57,649 nucleotides of DNA from Gammaproteobacteria bacterium (GCA_021772985.1 JAJFKX010000040.1:1-57649), one strand, 5' to 3'; shown: positions 1 to 9,219, counted from the first letter of the stretch. The notes: generated by a model from the sequence alone, not told the origin. Numbers and translations are program-made.

Positions 1-41
1 ACATTTTTTGCTAAATCGATACCGAGTAATTTAATATTCAT
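1..41 (-). CDS. IS110/IS1111-family transposase, N-terminal fragment cut by window edge
   Basis: Reading the minus strand from position 41 gives an ATG followed by 13 codons that translate to MNIKLLGIDLAKN, then the window ends. The GIDLAKN motif is the typical start of IS110/IS1111 (DEDD-type) transposases, where the Asp belongs to the catalytic RuvC-like fold. Only the extreme N-terminus is visible, so integrity of the element cannot be judged. It reads away from the biosynthetic island at 383-6078 and may mark one flank of a mobile region. Confidence 0.7.
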   Translation of the reverse strand, partial: MNIKLLGIDLAKN

Positions 42-43
42 GA

Positions 44-127
44 TGGACGTCTGCTCACAATTTGTGACTGGGTATGAAATACCAGTGTGGCGCATTGTGA
101 CGCCGGTTAAAAAGTAGCAGGCGTCCA
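44..127. repeat. 11-bp imperfect inverted repeat in the leader of the IS110/IS1111-type transposase
   Basis: Positions 44-54 (TGGACGTCTGC) and 117-127 (GCAGGCGTCCA) are inverted copies with one mismatch, separated by 62 bases. They lie directly upstream of the transposase start. IS1111-group elements carry subterminal inverted repeats a few bases inside their ends, so the element boundary may sit just beyond position 127. That boundary is an inference; the other end lies outside the window. Confidence 0.4.
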
Positions 128-382
128 TCTCATCACCCACAATTCTATCTGTTCGCATCTGAAGATTTGGGTGCCTTAACGCTGCCCCTGAATGTCCCTG
201 AAAATAAGACAAGATTGTGGGCATGAATAATGGGTTTCTGGATTCATTTCTTCAGCGGTTCATGTTTTTGTGACGTGGTGAACGACTTTTTCACAAGGCT
301 GTAATATCTTCTGTACTCGGGGAGGAAACTGAAGGAAGCCCCCCGATCTGAGGAACACAAACTGGATACGAGGTATCTGTAC
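128..382 (+). promoter_or_regulatory. Upstream region of the NRPS-like gene
   Basis: This 255-base stretch lies between the putative insertion-sequence end and the first biosynthetic gene. No convincing ORF was seen in it. It must contain the promoter of the following gene unless that gene is read from inside the insertion sequence, but no pair of -35/-10 boxes stands out. A weak GAGG lies about 10 bases before the ATG at 383. Confidence 0.3.
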
Positions 383-3300
383 ATGAGCAAGGAAGCATAC
401 GACCGTATGGAGACGGTCTGGGGGCTTATCGAGAAGCAGGCGCAGGCAAATCTGCAGCAGATCGCAATTATCGATGGTGAAACGGAGATCGACTACCAGC
501 ATCTGACCGAACGGGCGAGTACTATTGCGGGTGAGCTTGTGGCTCGGGGCGTGGAGCCGGGGTCATTGGTCGGGGTGTGCATGCGTCGCACCTGGGAGCT
601 CGTCGCAGCTCTGGTTGGGGTATTGCGAGCGGGGTGTGCCTACGTGCCGTTGGATCCGGCGTACCCTCGGGAGCGAGTGCGCTACATGCTGGAGCACTCT
701 CGTGTAGTGGCCGCCATCGTGGACCATGAGAATATGGCAGAGCTCTGCCGGGGAGTGCCCGAGCTAATACGGCTGAATGAAGTGGGGGAGCATACAGGGG
801 ACGGTCTGGTTGGTCCTTCGCCGAGGGATCTGGCCTACGTCATCTACACATCGGGCTCGACAGGGCGACCGAAAGGGGTCGCTATCGAGCATCGCAGCAT
901 CGTCGCGCTGAGCCGGTCGATGCGTACGTTACTGAGTGATGAGGAATTAGCGGGTGTTCTGGCTGCGGCCTCCGTTTGTTTCGACGCTTCAGTCATGGAA
1001 ATCCTGGGAACATTGTCACTGGGTGGGACGGTGGTACTGGCGGAGAACGTGCTGGCGCTGCTGGAGCTGCCATCGGCGGTTCGGGTGAGGATGTGCGTCA
1101 TGGTTCCGTCGGCGATGCAAGTGTTACTCGCAGCCGGCCGGCTGCCCGAGGGAATCCGGTGCGTCGTTTTGGGGGCCGAAGTACTCAAACGCTCGCTGGT
1201 GGACCAGCTTCACGCACAGGATCCAGGGCGGCGATTGGTCAATGTATATGGGCCAACTGAGGACACGGTCTATTCGACCACCGCCGAGGTTTCTGTCGGC
1301 ATGGAGATGATCACGATCGGCAAGTCGGTGTCGGGCTCTCGATCGTACATCCTGAACGATTCCATGCAGCCAGTTCCTGTTGGAGTTGAGGGAGAGCTGT
1401 ACCTGGCGGGAGACAAGCTCGCGCGCGGATACCTGCATGACGAGGAGTTGACGAGGGAGCGGTTTCTCAAGGTGGATCCGGCCGGGCCGGTTCCGGAGGA
1501 GCGGTTGTACAAGACAGGAGATTTGTGCCGCTGGAGTGAGGATGGCGAGATCGAGTTTCTTAGTCGGATCGACCAACAGGTTAAGATCCGAGGCCACCGG
1601 ATTGAGCTCGAAGAGATAGAGTCGACACTGGAGGCGATGGAAGGCGTGGAGGCCGCCGCTGCGGCAGCCGCGGACGGGAGCGGTGGTCAGAAGATGCTGG
1701 TGGGGTATGTGGTGAGCCGGGACGAGGCGGTCACGAATGAAGCGGTGCGAGCGTACCTGGCTGAGCGGCTGCCGGGGTACATGGTGCCTCAGGTCGTGAT
1801 GCGCCTCGAGGAGCTGCCCCGATTGCCCAACGACAAACTCGACCGCAAGGGGCTTCCGAGACCGGAGGTGGGTCGCCATCATGGAAGACACGAAGACCGC
1901 GCCCCTCACTCCGGCACCGGCGGCTTGCTGCACCGTCTGGCGGGCTCTTCGCAGGACGAACGGCATGCGGACTTGCTGTCGATCATTCGGGGCGAGATCG
2001 CCTCCATACTTCGCTTTGATGATCCCGAGCAAATATCGCCGGACCACTCATTGGACGAACTCGGAATTGACTCGTTGGCCAAGGTGGAGCTGAGCTCTAG
2101 GCTTGGAGCGATCATCGATCGAAACCTATCGGTATCGGCCATTGTTGAGGGCTCAACTCCCGCTGCTGTGGCCGATTATCTCCTCGATGTGATGGGCAGC
2201 GGTAAGGAGCATGCTTCGATCGAGAAGGCCCGAGCTGGAGCCGCGGATACACTCAGTAGTTTTCAGGCGCAGATCCAGTCCTGCTACCCGCCGTTCCTGG
2301 CTGCCAAGGCACCCGCTTGGTCCGCTACCGATAAGGGTACGCTCGTGCGGGAGCTCAAGCACCTGGTGAGCCGTCGTGGAGACCCTTTCTGCAAGCTGGT
2401 CCGTACAGGTAGCGCGCACAGAGGCATTGTCGCCGATGTCGATACTGATACAGCACGCGAGGCTATCATCTGGACCACCAACCTGTACCTTGGTCTGAAC
2501 CGTGATCCGGAAGTTATCGAGGAAGCCAGGTCTGCCCTCGAGCGTTTCGGGACCGGAATGGGAACATCCGCAGCGGCATCCGGCATAACCGATCTCCACC
2601 TGGAGTTCGAAAAAGCATTTGCCGAGTTGGTCGGAAAGCCTGCCGCATGCCTGTTCCCCACTGGATACACCGCGAATGTCGGGGCTATTGCAGGTCTTCT
2701 CGGCAACAACGACGTCATCGTGATGGATCAGCTCTGCCACGCGTCCATCGTCGACGGCGCTCGGCTGTGCGGCGCAACCATAAGGACGTTTCAACATAAC
2801 AATCCATCGGACCTGGAGTCCGTCCTCGAGACCGAAGCGTCACCCTACCGCACGGTCCTTGTGGCTATTGAAGGCGTTTACAGCATGGGGGAGGGGGTGG
2901 CACCGGTTGCGGATATCGTGCAAACGGCGAAGAAATACGATGCGCTCGTTCTGGTGGACGAAGCACATTCCTTCGGTTTCTATGGCCCTCGAGGAGCCGG
3001 TATTTGCGCTTCTCGAGGTGTCACCAACCAAGTCGACTTCATCATGACGACACTCAGTAAGGCGCTCGGGAGCCTCGGGGGTGTCGTTGCCGCCCGAGAG
3101 GAGCACATTGCCCTGCTGAAGTCGTCCGCTAGAGCCTTTATTTTCCAGGCTTCAACCAGCCCTGCTGACATCGCGGCAGCGCTCGCCGCCTTGCGTCGGC
3201 TCAGCGCGGACGATGCACTGCGAGAGCGACTGTGGGATACGACCAACTACATGCGGAAGCGATTCTCCGAAGCAGGGTATGATCTCGGGACAGGAGATGG

Positions 3301-3952
3301 CCCGATAGTCACCCCACATTTTTTCGACAAGGACAAGCTCTTTGCGATCGTTAATGGCTTATTTGAGCGTGGCGTTCACACCTCGGCTGTCACCTACCCG
3401 ATCGTGGAGATCGGACGTGGTCGCCTGAGGTTCATCTGCTCGGCTACTCACACACGAGAGGAGGTGGACAGGACGCTCGAGGCCCTGATCGACGCGGAGC
3501 GCGAAGCTGAGGCGGAGCAACAGAATGCTGGCGAGGGTTCGAGCGACGCACATCCAGGACGATCCGGCCTGGAGGAGTGGGCCAACGCCTTTTCTGCCTA
3601 CCTGAAAGAAACGGTGGCCAGGGCCCCTGGCTCGACTCCGAATCTCGCCGTGTCCGTCGGACTTCCGGATAATGGAGAACCGATCACGATTGTGTTCAAT
3701 GAGCGAGCGGTCACGTTGCGAAATCACGAGACAGAAGCTAACGAGATATCGGATATGCCATTCTGTTCAATGCTTCTCACGGACAATCGGGCAGTCTCCG
3801 CCCTGTGCGCATCGGATGTGCAGCTGCTGCTTCATAGCATTTGCAAGGGCGGATGCGTGTTGAACGGCCAGGTTGAGCCGTTCATATGGTTCATAGGGCA
3901 AATGATCGACCAACAAAGAGATTTGCGTACGTTTGATACTTCGGAGCAATGA
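383..3952 (+). CDS. NRPS-like fusion: adenylation - carrier protein - alpha-oxoamine synthase - unknown tail
   Basis: A 1189-residue single-chain assembly enzyme. Residues about 1-500 are an adenylation domain with [10 protein letters not shown] (about 156), YGPTED (about 289), KTGD (about 376) and NDKLDRKG (about 481). An Asp in FDASVMEI (about 200) matches the position that binds the amino group in amino-acid-activating domains. A carrier domain follows, with the phosphopantetheine Ser in LGIDSLAK (about 563). Residues about 690-1055 are a PLP-dependent alpha-oxoamine synthase (the family of BioF, KBL and serine palmitoyltransferase) with VDEAHSFG and the lysine motif TTLSKALGS (about 893). 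Expected chemistry is decarboxylative condensation of a carrier-bound aminoacyl group with a free amino acid, giving an aminoketone. The last 130 residues are not recognised. There is no condensation or thioesterase domain. GC content is clearly higher than in the neighbours, suggesting transfer. Substrate and product are unknown. Confidence 0.85.
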   Translation: MSKEAYDRMETVWGLIEKQAQANLQQIAIIDGETEIDYQHLTERASTIAGELVARGVEPGSLVGVCMRRTWELVAALVGVLRAGCAYVPLDPAYPRERVRYMLEHSRVVAAIVDHENMAELCRGVPELIRLNEVGEHTGDGLVGPSPRDLAYVIYTSGSTGRPKGVAIEHRSIVALSRSMRTLLSDEELAGVLAAASVCFDASVMEILGTLSLGGTVVLAENVLALLELPSAVRVRMCVMVPSAMQVLLAAGRLPEGIRCVVLGAEVLKRSLVDQLHAQDPGRRLVNVYGPTEDTVYSTTAEVSVGMEMITIGKSVSGSRSYILNDSMQPVPVGVEGELYLAGDKLARGYLHDEELTRERFLKVDPAGPVPEERLYKTGDLCRWSEDGEIEFLSRIDQQVKIRGHRIELEEIESTLEAMEGVEAAAAAAADGSGGQKMLVGYVVSRDEAVTNEAVRAYLAERLPGYMVPQVVMRLEELPRLPNDKLDRKGLPRPEVGRHHGRHEDRAPHSGTGGLLHRLAGSSQDERHADLLSIIRGEIASILRFDDPEQISPDHSLDELGIDSLAKVELSSRLGAIIDRNLSVSAIVEGSTPAAVADYLLDVMGSGKEHASIEKARAGAADTLSSFQAQIQSCYPPFLAAKAPAWSATDKGTLVRELKHLVSRRGDPFCKLVRTGSAHRGIVADVDTDTAREAIIWTTNLYLGLNRDPEVIEEARSALERFGTGMGTSAAASGITDLHLEFEKAFAELVGKPAACLFPTGYTANVGAIAGLLGNNDVIVMDQLCHASIVDGARLCGATIRTFQHNNPSDLESVLETEASPYRTVLVAIEGVYSMGEGVAPVADIVQTAKKYDALVLVDEAHSFGFYGPRGAGICASRGVTNQVDFIMTTLSKALGSLGGVVAAREEHIALLKSSARAFIFQASTSPADIAAALAALRRLSADDALRERLWDTTNYMRKRFSEAGYDLGTGDGPIVTPHFFDKDKLFAIVNGLFERGVHTSAVTYPIVEIGRGRLRFICSATHTREEVDRTLEALIDAEREAEAEQQNAGEGSSDAHPGRSGLEEWANAFSAYLKETVARAPGSTPNLAVSVGLPDNGEPITIVFNERAVTLRNHETEANEISDMPFCSMLLTDNRAVSALCASDVQLLLHSICKGGCVLNGQVEPFIWFIGQMIDQQRDLRTFDTSEQ

Positions 3953-4020
3953 CCACATTTGCTAGCTATTCATACCCTTAACCTGATACGCCAATCTTGC
4001 GCTCCGTTTCGGTATTTAAG

Positions 4021-4075
4021 AAGGGTATCAACATGAAAGAAACTGATAAGGATATCAACATGAAAGAAACTGATA
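4021..4075 (+). repeat. 27-bp tandem duplication spanning a ribosome binding site and start codon
   Basis: Positions 4021-4047 and 4048-4074 are two head-to-tail copies of 27 bases with one mismatch (4025 against 4052). Each copy contains AAGG, an eight-to-nine-base spacer and ATGAAAGAAACTGAT. The unit length is a multiple of three, so the second start is in frame with the first. The monooxygenase-like gene therefore has two complete initiation sites. Confidence 0.85.
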
Positions 4076-6078
4076 TAGTCATTGTAGGATTTGGTTTTTC
4101 AGCTATTTCATTGCTTAGAGAATTGGATCTTAGAGACCAGGAATACACAATAATTTCTGACAAGCCAGGCTCAATCTGGGCTAATCTGGAACGATCTGAT
4201 GCTCTGGATTTTGACTTAGTTAGTTCCTATTACTCCAGTTGGTATACTTTTGATTTGGTTGAGGATTTCAGTGGTGGTAATGATAGATACCCATCAGCGC
4301 GTGAATTCTATGATATGCATCTGCGTTATTACAGAAAATACAAAGATCAAATTGTAGAAGATTTTGTCATCCACATCGAAGAAAAGGACGATTACAATCT
4401 CGTACATACCAAGCAAGGCGATTGCTACAAAGCTAATAAAGTCGTCATATCCACCGCATTTCAACGTAAAGTGCATGCTTCTTTAAAACATCTTGATTAT
4501 GACGCTATAACTAACAAAACCATTGTTTTGAATACCATTGGTGATTCAGCCAATTTAATAATTTCGAAGTTGATCACCGGTAACAATAATATCGTTTGCG
4601 TCCAGGATGGTTTCCTGCCTCTCGATAAGTTAATTCAGGTGGGTAAGACTAAATACAGTCTGGAACAGCTGGAGGCGCACCAATTCGCTAAGTACTTCAA
4701 GCGTTTGTACGGCAATGTTATAGACACAAACTACACAGATCTTTTTGAGTTCCACCCTAGGCAGAAAGTTGGTGCGATTCTCGCGAGCCTGACCCATAAA
4801 GTACGGGATTTATTGGGAAAATTGTTTACGCCGCATAATTTCCATGTGGATTTTGTACGGACTCGCAGGGGTTTTGAAGCAGATCGTGAACCAGAATCGC
4901 CCATTCCCAATGGAATCTCAACACTTAAATACTGGCCGATTGATCAGTATTTCATCGAGTTTTCCGATTGCCTTGAGGAAAGTATTCAAAAGGGCTTCCT
5001 TTTGAACGACATCACATTTTTTGCTTCTGAAGGGTTGTTGAAATTTTGGAGCAAAAAACGAACGACGGTGAATGAGATAGAGAAAACAATCGAATGCAAC
5101 GGCGAAAAGCTTCATTACGATTACTTTATAGACGGTGATGTTGAGACACCTAATTTGCCTAGGATTAGCTATCAAAAAGATGGCGAGACGCATGAATTTT
5201 GTTATGAATATCGCAATAGTTATCTTGGTGTGATGCAACGCGATTTGAAGAATATCTACCTGTTGGGTTACACCAGACCAACGACCGGTGGACTCTCAAA
5301 TATCACGGAAATGCAAAGCTTGCTGATCCATAAAATGGTCTCTGATAAGACCTTCTATACCAATATGCGGAACGGGCTTGATGCGAAAATTGAGAAATAC
5401 AACCAAAAATATTACCCGCTTATCGAAAGCGGCCCAAGAGATCATATCGTTTATTACGGTTTTTATACCGAAGAAGTAGCCCGGGAACTCGCAATTGATA
5501 TCACGCTAAAATCGTGCAAGGGAATAAAGGAGATTGCCAAGTATCTAACCTATCCGAATGGTGCTGAAAAGTATCGCCAGAAAGGAGAATACAAAATTGA
5601 AAAAGCCGACCAGTTCGTTGAGCATGTTTATAAAGAACATAAAGGTTTCGAGAGGATTTGGGAGTCGTTTATATGCTATGTCGGCTATAATGTCGTGACG
5701 ATAGGGGTGGCAACTTCGCTGTTTTTACATGATTGGATTAACGGCTACGTCTATGCTGGAGCACTTGGTTTTCAGCTGATTTTTGGTTACTGGGTTATGA
5801 TATTGGTAACCAACAGCGCGCCATTTTTTCGTGTTAAATTACTGCTACAGTTAGTATACTTGCCGATGTTGCTTGAGCCTCTAGCGGCCTGCATGATATT
5901 ACCGATTGATTTTATTATCACCTTTATAATGAGACAGCTTCCCAGTGCAAGATATCAATTCAACGACTTGAAGAATAAGAAGCGCTATCGTTCCTTCTAC
6001 CAGAGGTATAAAGAAACTTATAATAGACTCAAGGCTTCCAAACATCCTGAAAAGGGCGACGTAGTGGAGACAGTTTAA
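4033..6078 (+). CDS. Flavin monooxygenase-like FAD/NAD(P)-binding protein with hydrophobic C-terminal region
   Basis: A protein of about 681 residues opening with a dinucleotide-binding strand, IVIVGFGFSAISLLREL, the FAD site of flavin-dependent monooxygenases and related oxidoreductases. The second nucleotide-binding site (about residue 165, TIGDSANLII) is degenerate, and the FMO fingerprint FxGxxxHxxxF was not seen. Residues about 540-640 hold several hydrophobic stretches that could be membrane segments, so the enzyme is probably membrane-attached. The start at 4033 was chosen because AAGGG precedes it; 4060 (second copy of a tandem duplication) and a TTG at 3997 are alternatives. It lies 80 bases after the NRPS-like gene on the same strand and probably oxidises its product, although it is far richer in AT. 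The exact reaction is unknown. Confidence 0.65.
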   Translation: MKETDKDINMKETDIVIVGFGFSAISLLRELDLRDQEYTIISDKPGSIWANLERSDALDFDLVSSYYSSWYTFDLVEDFSGGNDRYPSAREFYDMHLRYYRKYKDQIVEDFVIHIEEKDDYNLVHTKQGDCYKANKVVISTAFQRKVHASLKHLDYDAITNKTIVLNTIGDSANLIISKLITGNNNIVCVQDGFLPLDKLIQVGKTKYSLEQLEAHQFAKYFKRLYGNVIDTNYTDLFEFHPRQKVGAILASLTHKVRDLLGKLFTPHNFHVDFVRTRRGFEADREPESPIPNGISTLKYWPIDQYFIEFSDCLEESIQKGFLLNDITFFASEGLLKFWSKKRTTVNEIEKTIECNGEKLHYDYFIDGDVETPNLPRISYQKDGETHEFCYEYRNSYLGVMQRDLKNIYLLGYTRPTTGGLSNITEMQSLLIHKMVSDKTFYTNMRNGLDAKIEKYNQKYYPLIESGPRDHIVYYGFYTEEVARELAIDITLKSCKGIKEIAKYLTYPNGAEKYRQKGEYKIEKADQFVEHVYKEHKGFERIWESFICYVGYNVVTIGVATSLFLHDWINGYVYAGALGFQLIFGYWVMILVTNSAPFFRVKLLLQLVYLPMLLEPLAACMILPIDFIITFIMRQLPSARYQFNDLKNKKRYRSFYQRYKETYNRLKASKHPEKGDVVETV

Positions 6079-6522
6079 GCGTTGGCCGCGCCTTGGTGCT
6101 CTTAAGAGATCGGTACTCTTAGCGATTCAGTAAGAGTTTGGGACAAATGGGATTGGGACACCCAAAAGTCACCCGCACCGTCGGTCTTCTCTGAACGCCT
6201 GGTCGTCGTTAGCTCAGGCCGAGCCAATGGGGTCAGGTTCATTTTTTTCTGAAAGTTTCAGAAAAAAATAGACTTACCACAGCCTGCAAAGCTCGAATTT
6301 CCGCGCTGTCCGCAAGGTCCGGTCCTGGCCGGGAAGAGTTGGGGCAGGCATGTTTAATAGTCATATTGTACTTATCCAAGTCCGCCTAACAGCAAAACTA
6401 CTGCCACACGAAAACTAACGAACTTTGCTCAGCCAAGGCAAATCTTAGTAAAACTGATCGAACCGCAAACACCACCTTAACTTTCAAGGTTTTAGCATTG
6501 ATTTCAGTGGTTAATGAAGGAA
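6079..6522. other. Noncoding stretch at the right flank of the island
   Basis: No gene was seen in this 444-base region between the monooxygenase-like gene and tRNA-Arg. It contains the phrases ATTGGGACACCC and TGGGGTCAGGTTCATTTTT, a style of sequence I associate with the surroundings of REP-associated (Y1-type) transposases, plus a perfect palindrome annotated separately. It may be a remnant of mobile DNA; that reading rests on recollection and was not searched. Confidence 0.3.
6242..6268. repeat. Perfect 27-nt palindrome (T-rich/A-rich hairpin)
   Basis: Seven T, then CTGAAA, a central G, then TTTCAG and seven A form a hairpin with 13 paired bases on each side. It could act as a weak bidirectional terminator between the island and the tRNA-Arg/M13 block, or be the structured end of a mobile-element remnant. 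Confidence 0.55.
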
Positions 6523-6599
6523 TGGCGCGCCCGGCAGGACTCGAACCTGCAACCCTCGGCTTAGAAGGCCGATGCTCTAGCCGGTTAAGCTACGGGCGT
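6523..6599 (-). tRNA. tRNA-Arg(TCT), diverged copy
   Basis: Reading the minus strand, the anticodon loop is CTTCTAA with anticodon TCT, and the sequence ends in encoded CCA. Acceptor, D, anticodon and T arms can be folded. Compared with the second copy at 9143-9219 it has A instead of G at position 1, giving an A-C mismatch with base 72, and a weakened G-U pair in the D stem. It may be a decaying or poorly processed gene. A TATAAA box lies just upstream at 6610-6615. Confidence 0.85.
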
Positions 6600-6696
6600 G
6601 TGCAGCTGTGTTTATACTTGCAACCCGAAACTGCGGTATGGCGTGAATGATTAAAAGCCTCCCAATGGACGGCTTTATACAAATGTTAAATAGCAC

Positions 6697-8793
6697 TTAC
6701 CAGATCGAGACACGCTCTTCCGGCGGCAGATACATGGCATTATCCGGTTGCACATCAAACGCCTTGTACCAGGCATCAATGTTGCGCACCACACCGTTAA
6801 TGCGATATTCCGGTGGGCTGTGCGGGTCGGTCAGCAGTTGTTGGCGGATGATATCTTCACGCGCTTTGGCACGCCAAACCTGAGCCCAGGACATGAAAAA
6901 TCGCTGATCACCGGTGAAACCATCTATTACCGATGGTTCACCGTATTCGGCTTTGTAGCGCTGATAAGCGCAATAAGCCATTTCCAGGCCGCCCAAGTCA
7001 CCGATATTCTCACCCAGGGTAAGCTCTCCATCCACGTACATACCTTCTATCGGCGAAAAGCCATTGTACTGTTCAACCAATTTGCCTGATCGTATTTTGA
7101 AAGCTTTATCGGCAGCGGTTGTCCACCAGTCACGGAGCTTGCCGGTTTCATCGAAACGGCGTCCCCGGTCATCAAAGCCATGCCCGATTTCGTGCCCGAT
7201 AACACCACCGATAGCGCCATAGTTCACTGCTGGATCGGCATATGGGTCAAAGAACGGTGGTTGCAGTATACCGGCAGGGAAGGTTATCTGATTCAGTAGT
7301 GGACTGTAGGAAGCGTTTATGGTTTGTGGCGGAAAAGACCACTGCTGCCGATCTACCGGCCCTGCGAGTTGTTCTACTTGGCGATTCCACTCAAACTCTT
7401 TAATCCGTAATGCATTGCCCAGCATATCATCTGGTCTGATATCCAGTTTGTCATAATCTATCCATTTGGAGGTATAGCCAATACGTGAATCTAAGCTGGC
7501 CAGTTTGGCTAAAGCGGCGGTTTTGGTTGCTTCATCCATCCATTCGTTTTCACCGATGCGTTCTTCCAGGGCCTTCAGCAGGTTAACAACCAATTCGTCC
7601 ATTTGCTGTTTGGCTTCCGGTGGAAAATGCAGATCAATATAAATTTGGCCCACCGCTTCACCAAGATGGTTGTTGACAAATTCGGCACCACGTTTCCAAC
7701 GATCACGCTGATCTTCGATACCGCTTAAAGTTTTATAGAAGAAGTCGAAATGGGCATTATCAAACTGCTCAGACACATTATTGGCATTGGTGCGGATAAA
7801 GTGGTAACTCAGGTAATTCTTCCAGGTTGATACCGGTGTTTCGGCAAAAATTTTAGCACTGGCTTGGATAGCGCTTGGTTGGCCAACCACGATGCTGGAC
7901 ACATTATTCAGACCCCGGTATTCAAGCGCTGCAGCCCAATCAAATTCGGGCGCTAATTCTGCCAGTTGTGCAAGGCTCATGGGGTTGTAAATTTTTTGAA
8001 TATCACGATTATCAGCAGGGGACCAATGTGCTTCAGCGAGCCGAGTTTCCAATGCAATGATGATATCTGCCTTGCTCGCAGCATCATCGATGCCTGCCAG
8101 TTCCTGGATTTTGATTACATAATCGCGATAAGCTGCTCGAAACCCCACAAAGCGATCTTCGTTACTTAAGTAATACTTACGATCAGGCATGGCCAAGCCT
8201 GCTTGCCCAGTGAACAGTGTGTACTGTGTAGTATCGGCAGGGTCTGGAAAAACAGCGATACCAAATGGTGCCGTAGCGTGTACATCGGCCAGCCCCAGCA
8301 CCAGCTCCTGGTGGTTTTCGATGTTGTCGATGGTATTCAGATGGTTGCTCAATGGGCCGGCGCCTTTTTCATTTAGGGCATCTTTGTTCATCCAGGCAGA
8401 GTAATAATCACCTACTTTTTGCTCCAGAGAGCTTGCTGCGGCTTCGTTTACACTCAGGTTATTGATGATCTGATTAACCTGTTCGGTTGAACGCTCACGC
8501 AGGGCGAGGAAAACACTGTAAGAAGGCAGATCAGCGGGAATTTCGAAAGTATCCAACCAATGGCCGTTAACATATCCGGCGAAGTTATCGCCGGGAGCAA
8601 TTTCAGTATTCATCAGGTGCAGGTCAATGCCCCAGCTACCCAGCTCCGGTTGACTATCGGTTGGTGTGGCATCGATAACATCCGGGAGGTCGGGCGCAAT
8701 GGTTTCAAAATCAGATGAACTTGCCGGTTCAGATTGCCGCCCACCGGTGCTTAAAATAATGGAAGGGTTGGTTGTCGGTAATGGTTTATTCAT
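6697..8793 (-). CDS. pepO: M13-family metallopeptidase, tandem copy 1 without lipobox
   Basis: A 698-residue M13 (neprilysin/PepO-type) zinc endopeptidase. The zinc motif HEIGHGFDD and the downstream ENIGDLGG glutamate motif are both intact, so the catalytic site looks functional. It is a close paralogue of the gene at 9318-11414. The N-terminus differs in a telling way: where copy 2 has a hydrophobic signal ending in LSAC, this copy reads LPTTNPSIILSTGG. It therefore lacks the lipidation cysteine and has a weakened hydrophobic core, so it may not be exported like its sister. It is transcribed towards tRNA-Arg(TCT) copy 1. Family assignment is firm; the physiological substrate is unknown. Confidence 0.92.
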   Translation of the reverse strand: MNKPLPTTNPSIILSTGGRQSEPASSSDFETIAPDLPDVIDATPTDSQPELGSWGIDLHLMNTEIAPGDNFAGYVNGHWLDTFEIPADLPSYSVFLALRERSTEQVNQIINNLSVNEAAASSLEQKVGDYYSAWMNKDALNEKGAGPLSNHLNTIDNIENHQELVLGLADVHATAPFGIAVFPDPADTTQYTLFTGQAGLAMPDRKYYLSNEDRFVGFRAAYRDYVIKIQELAGIDDAASKADIIIALETRLAEAHWSPADNRDIQKIYNPMSLAQLAELAPEFDWAAALEYRGLNNVSSIVVGQPSAIQASAKIFAETPVSTWKNYLSYHFIRTNANNVSEQFDNAHFDFFYKTLSGIEDQRDRWKRGAEFVNNHLGEAVGQIYIDLHFPPEAKQQMDELVVNLLKALEERIGENEWMDEATKTAALAKLASLDSRIGYTSKWIDYDKLDIRPDDMLGNALRIKEFEWNRQVEQLAGPVDRQQWSFPPQTINASYSPLLNQITFPAGILQPPFFDPYADPAVNYGAIGGVIGHEIGHGFDDRGRRFDETGKLRDWWTTAADKAFKIRSGKLVEQYNGFSPIEGMYVDGELTLGENIGDLGGLEMAYCAYQRYKAEYGEPSVIDGFTGDQRFFMSWAQVWRAKAREDIIRQQLLTDPHSPPEYRINGVVRNIDAWYKAFDVQPDNAMYLPPEERVSIW

Positions 8794-9142
8794 AAGTAAT
8801 CCCTAGATTTATGAATGATTGTCAGCTGCTTTCAGCAGCCAGCTTCCTAGCTTATAGACAGTGAATATGTTAACTACAACGGGTTTATATTGTGTATAGC
8901 ATGTGTTGATCAGGCTAATAATGGGGTGGTTCGGTCTCCTATCTGCTTTAGACTGGCCTGTAACTTGCCAAAGTATGGGTTAATGCGCAAATTATCTGCT
9001 ATTAATAATCTATAAAATTATTATTACCCTTCATTTTCAATAAGTTATAAAATAGATACCCCAAATTAAATAAGTTAATTGATAAGGTGTATTGAAGAAT
9101 TTGCTTTGTGGTAGTTGCAAATCAGATGAGGGATTTAGACTA
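8794..9142 (-). promoter_or_regulatory. Promoter region of M13 copy 1, downstream flank of tRNA-Arg copy 2
   Basis: This 349-base stretch holds no gene. Its part next to the ATG (to about 8920) resembles the sequence upstream of M13 copy 2, sharing for example TTGTCAGCTGCT and a block with TTTATATTGT and ATAGCATGTG, so the promoter was duplicated with the gene. The rest is AT-rich and unremarkable. Confidence 0.5.
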
Positions 9143-9219
9143 TGGCGCGCCCGGCAGGACTCGAACCTGCAACCCTCGGCTTAGAAGGCCGATGCTCTAT
9201 CCGGTTGAGCTACGGGCGC
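9143..9219 (-). tRNA. tRNA-Arg(TCT)
   Basis: Minus-strand tRNA with a fully paired acceptor stem (GCGCCCG with CGGGCGC), anticodon TCT in loop CTTCTAA, a TTCGAGT T-loop and encoded CCA. A TATAAT box on the minus strand at 9231-9236 indicates its own promoter. It reads AGA codons. This is the intact member of the duplicated pair. Confidence 0.95.

Noticed and set aside
1124-2047. 307-residue minus-strand open frame inside the NRPS-like gene
   Set aside because: It lies fully antisense to the adenylation and carrier coding region, which has clear family motifs; long antisense frames are expected in GC-rich genes. Its composition (His/Arg/Leu-rich) fits no family.
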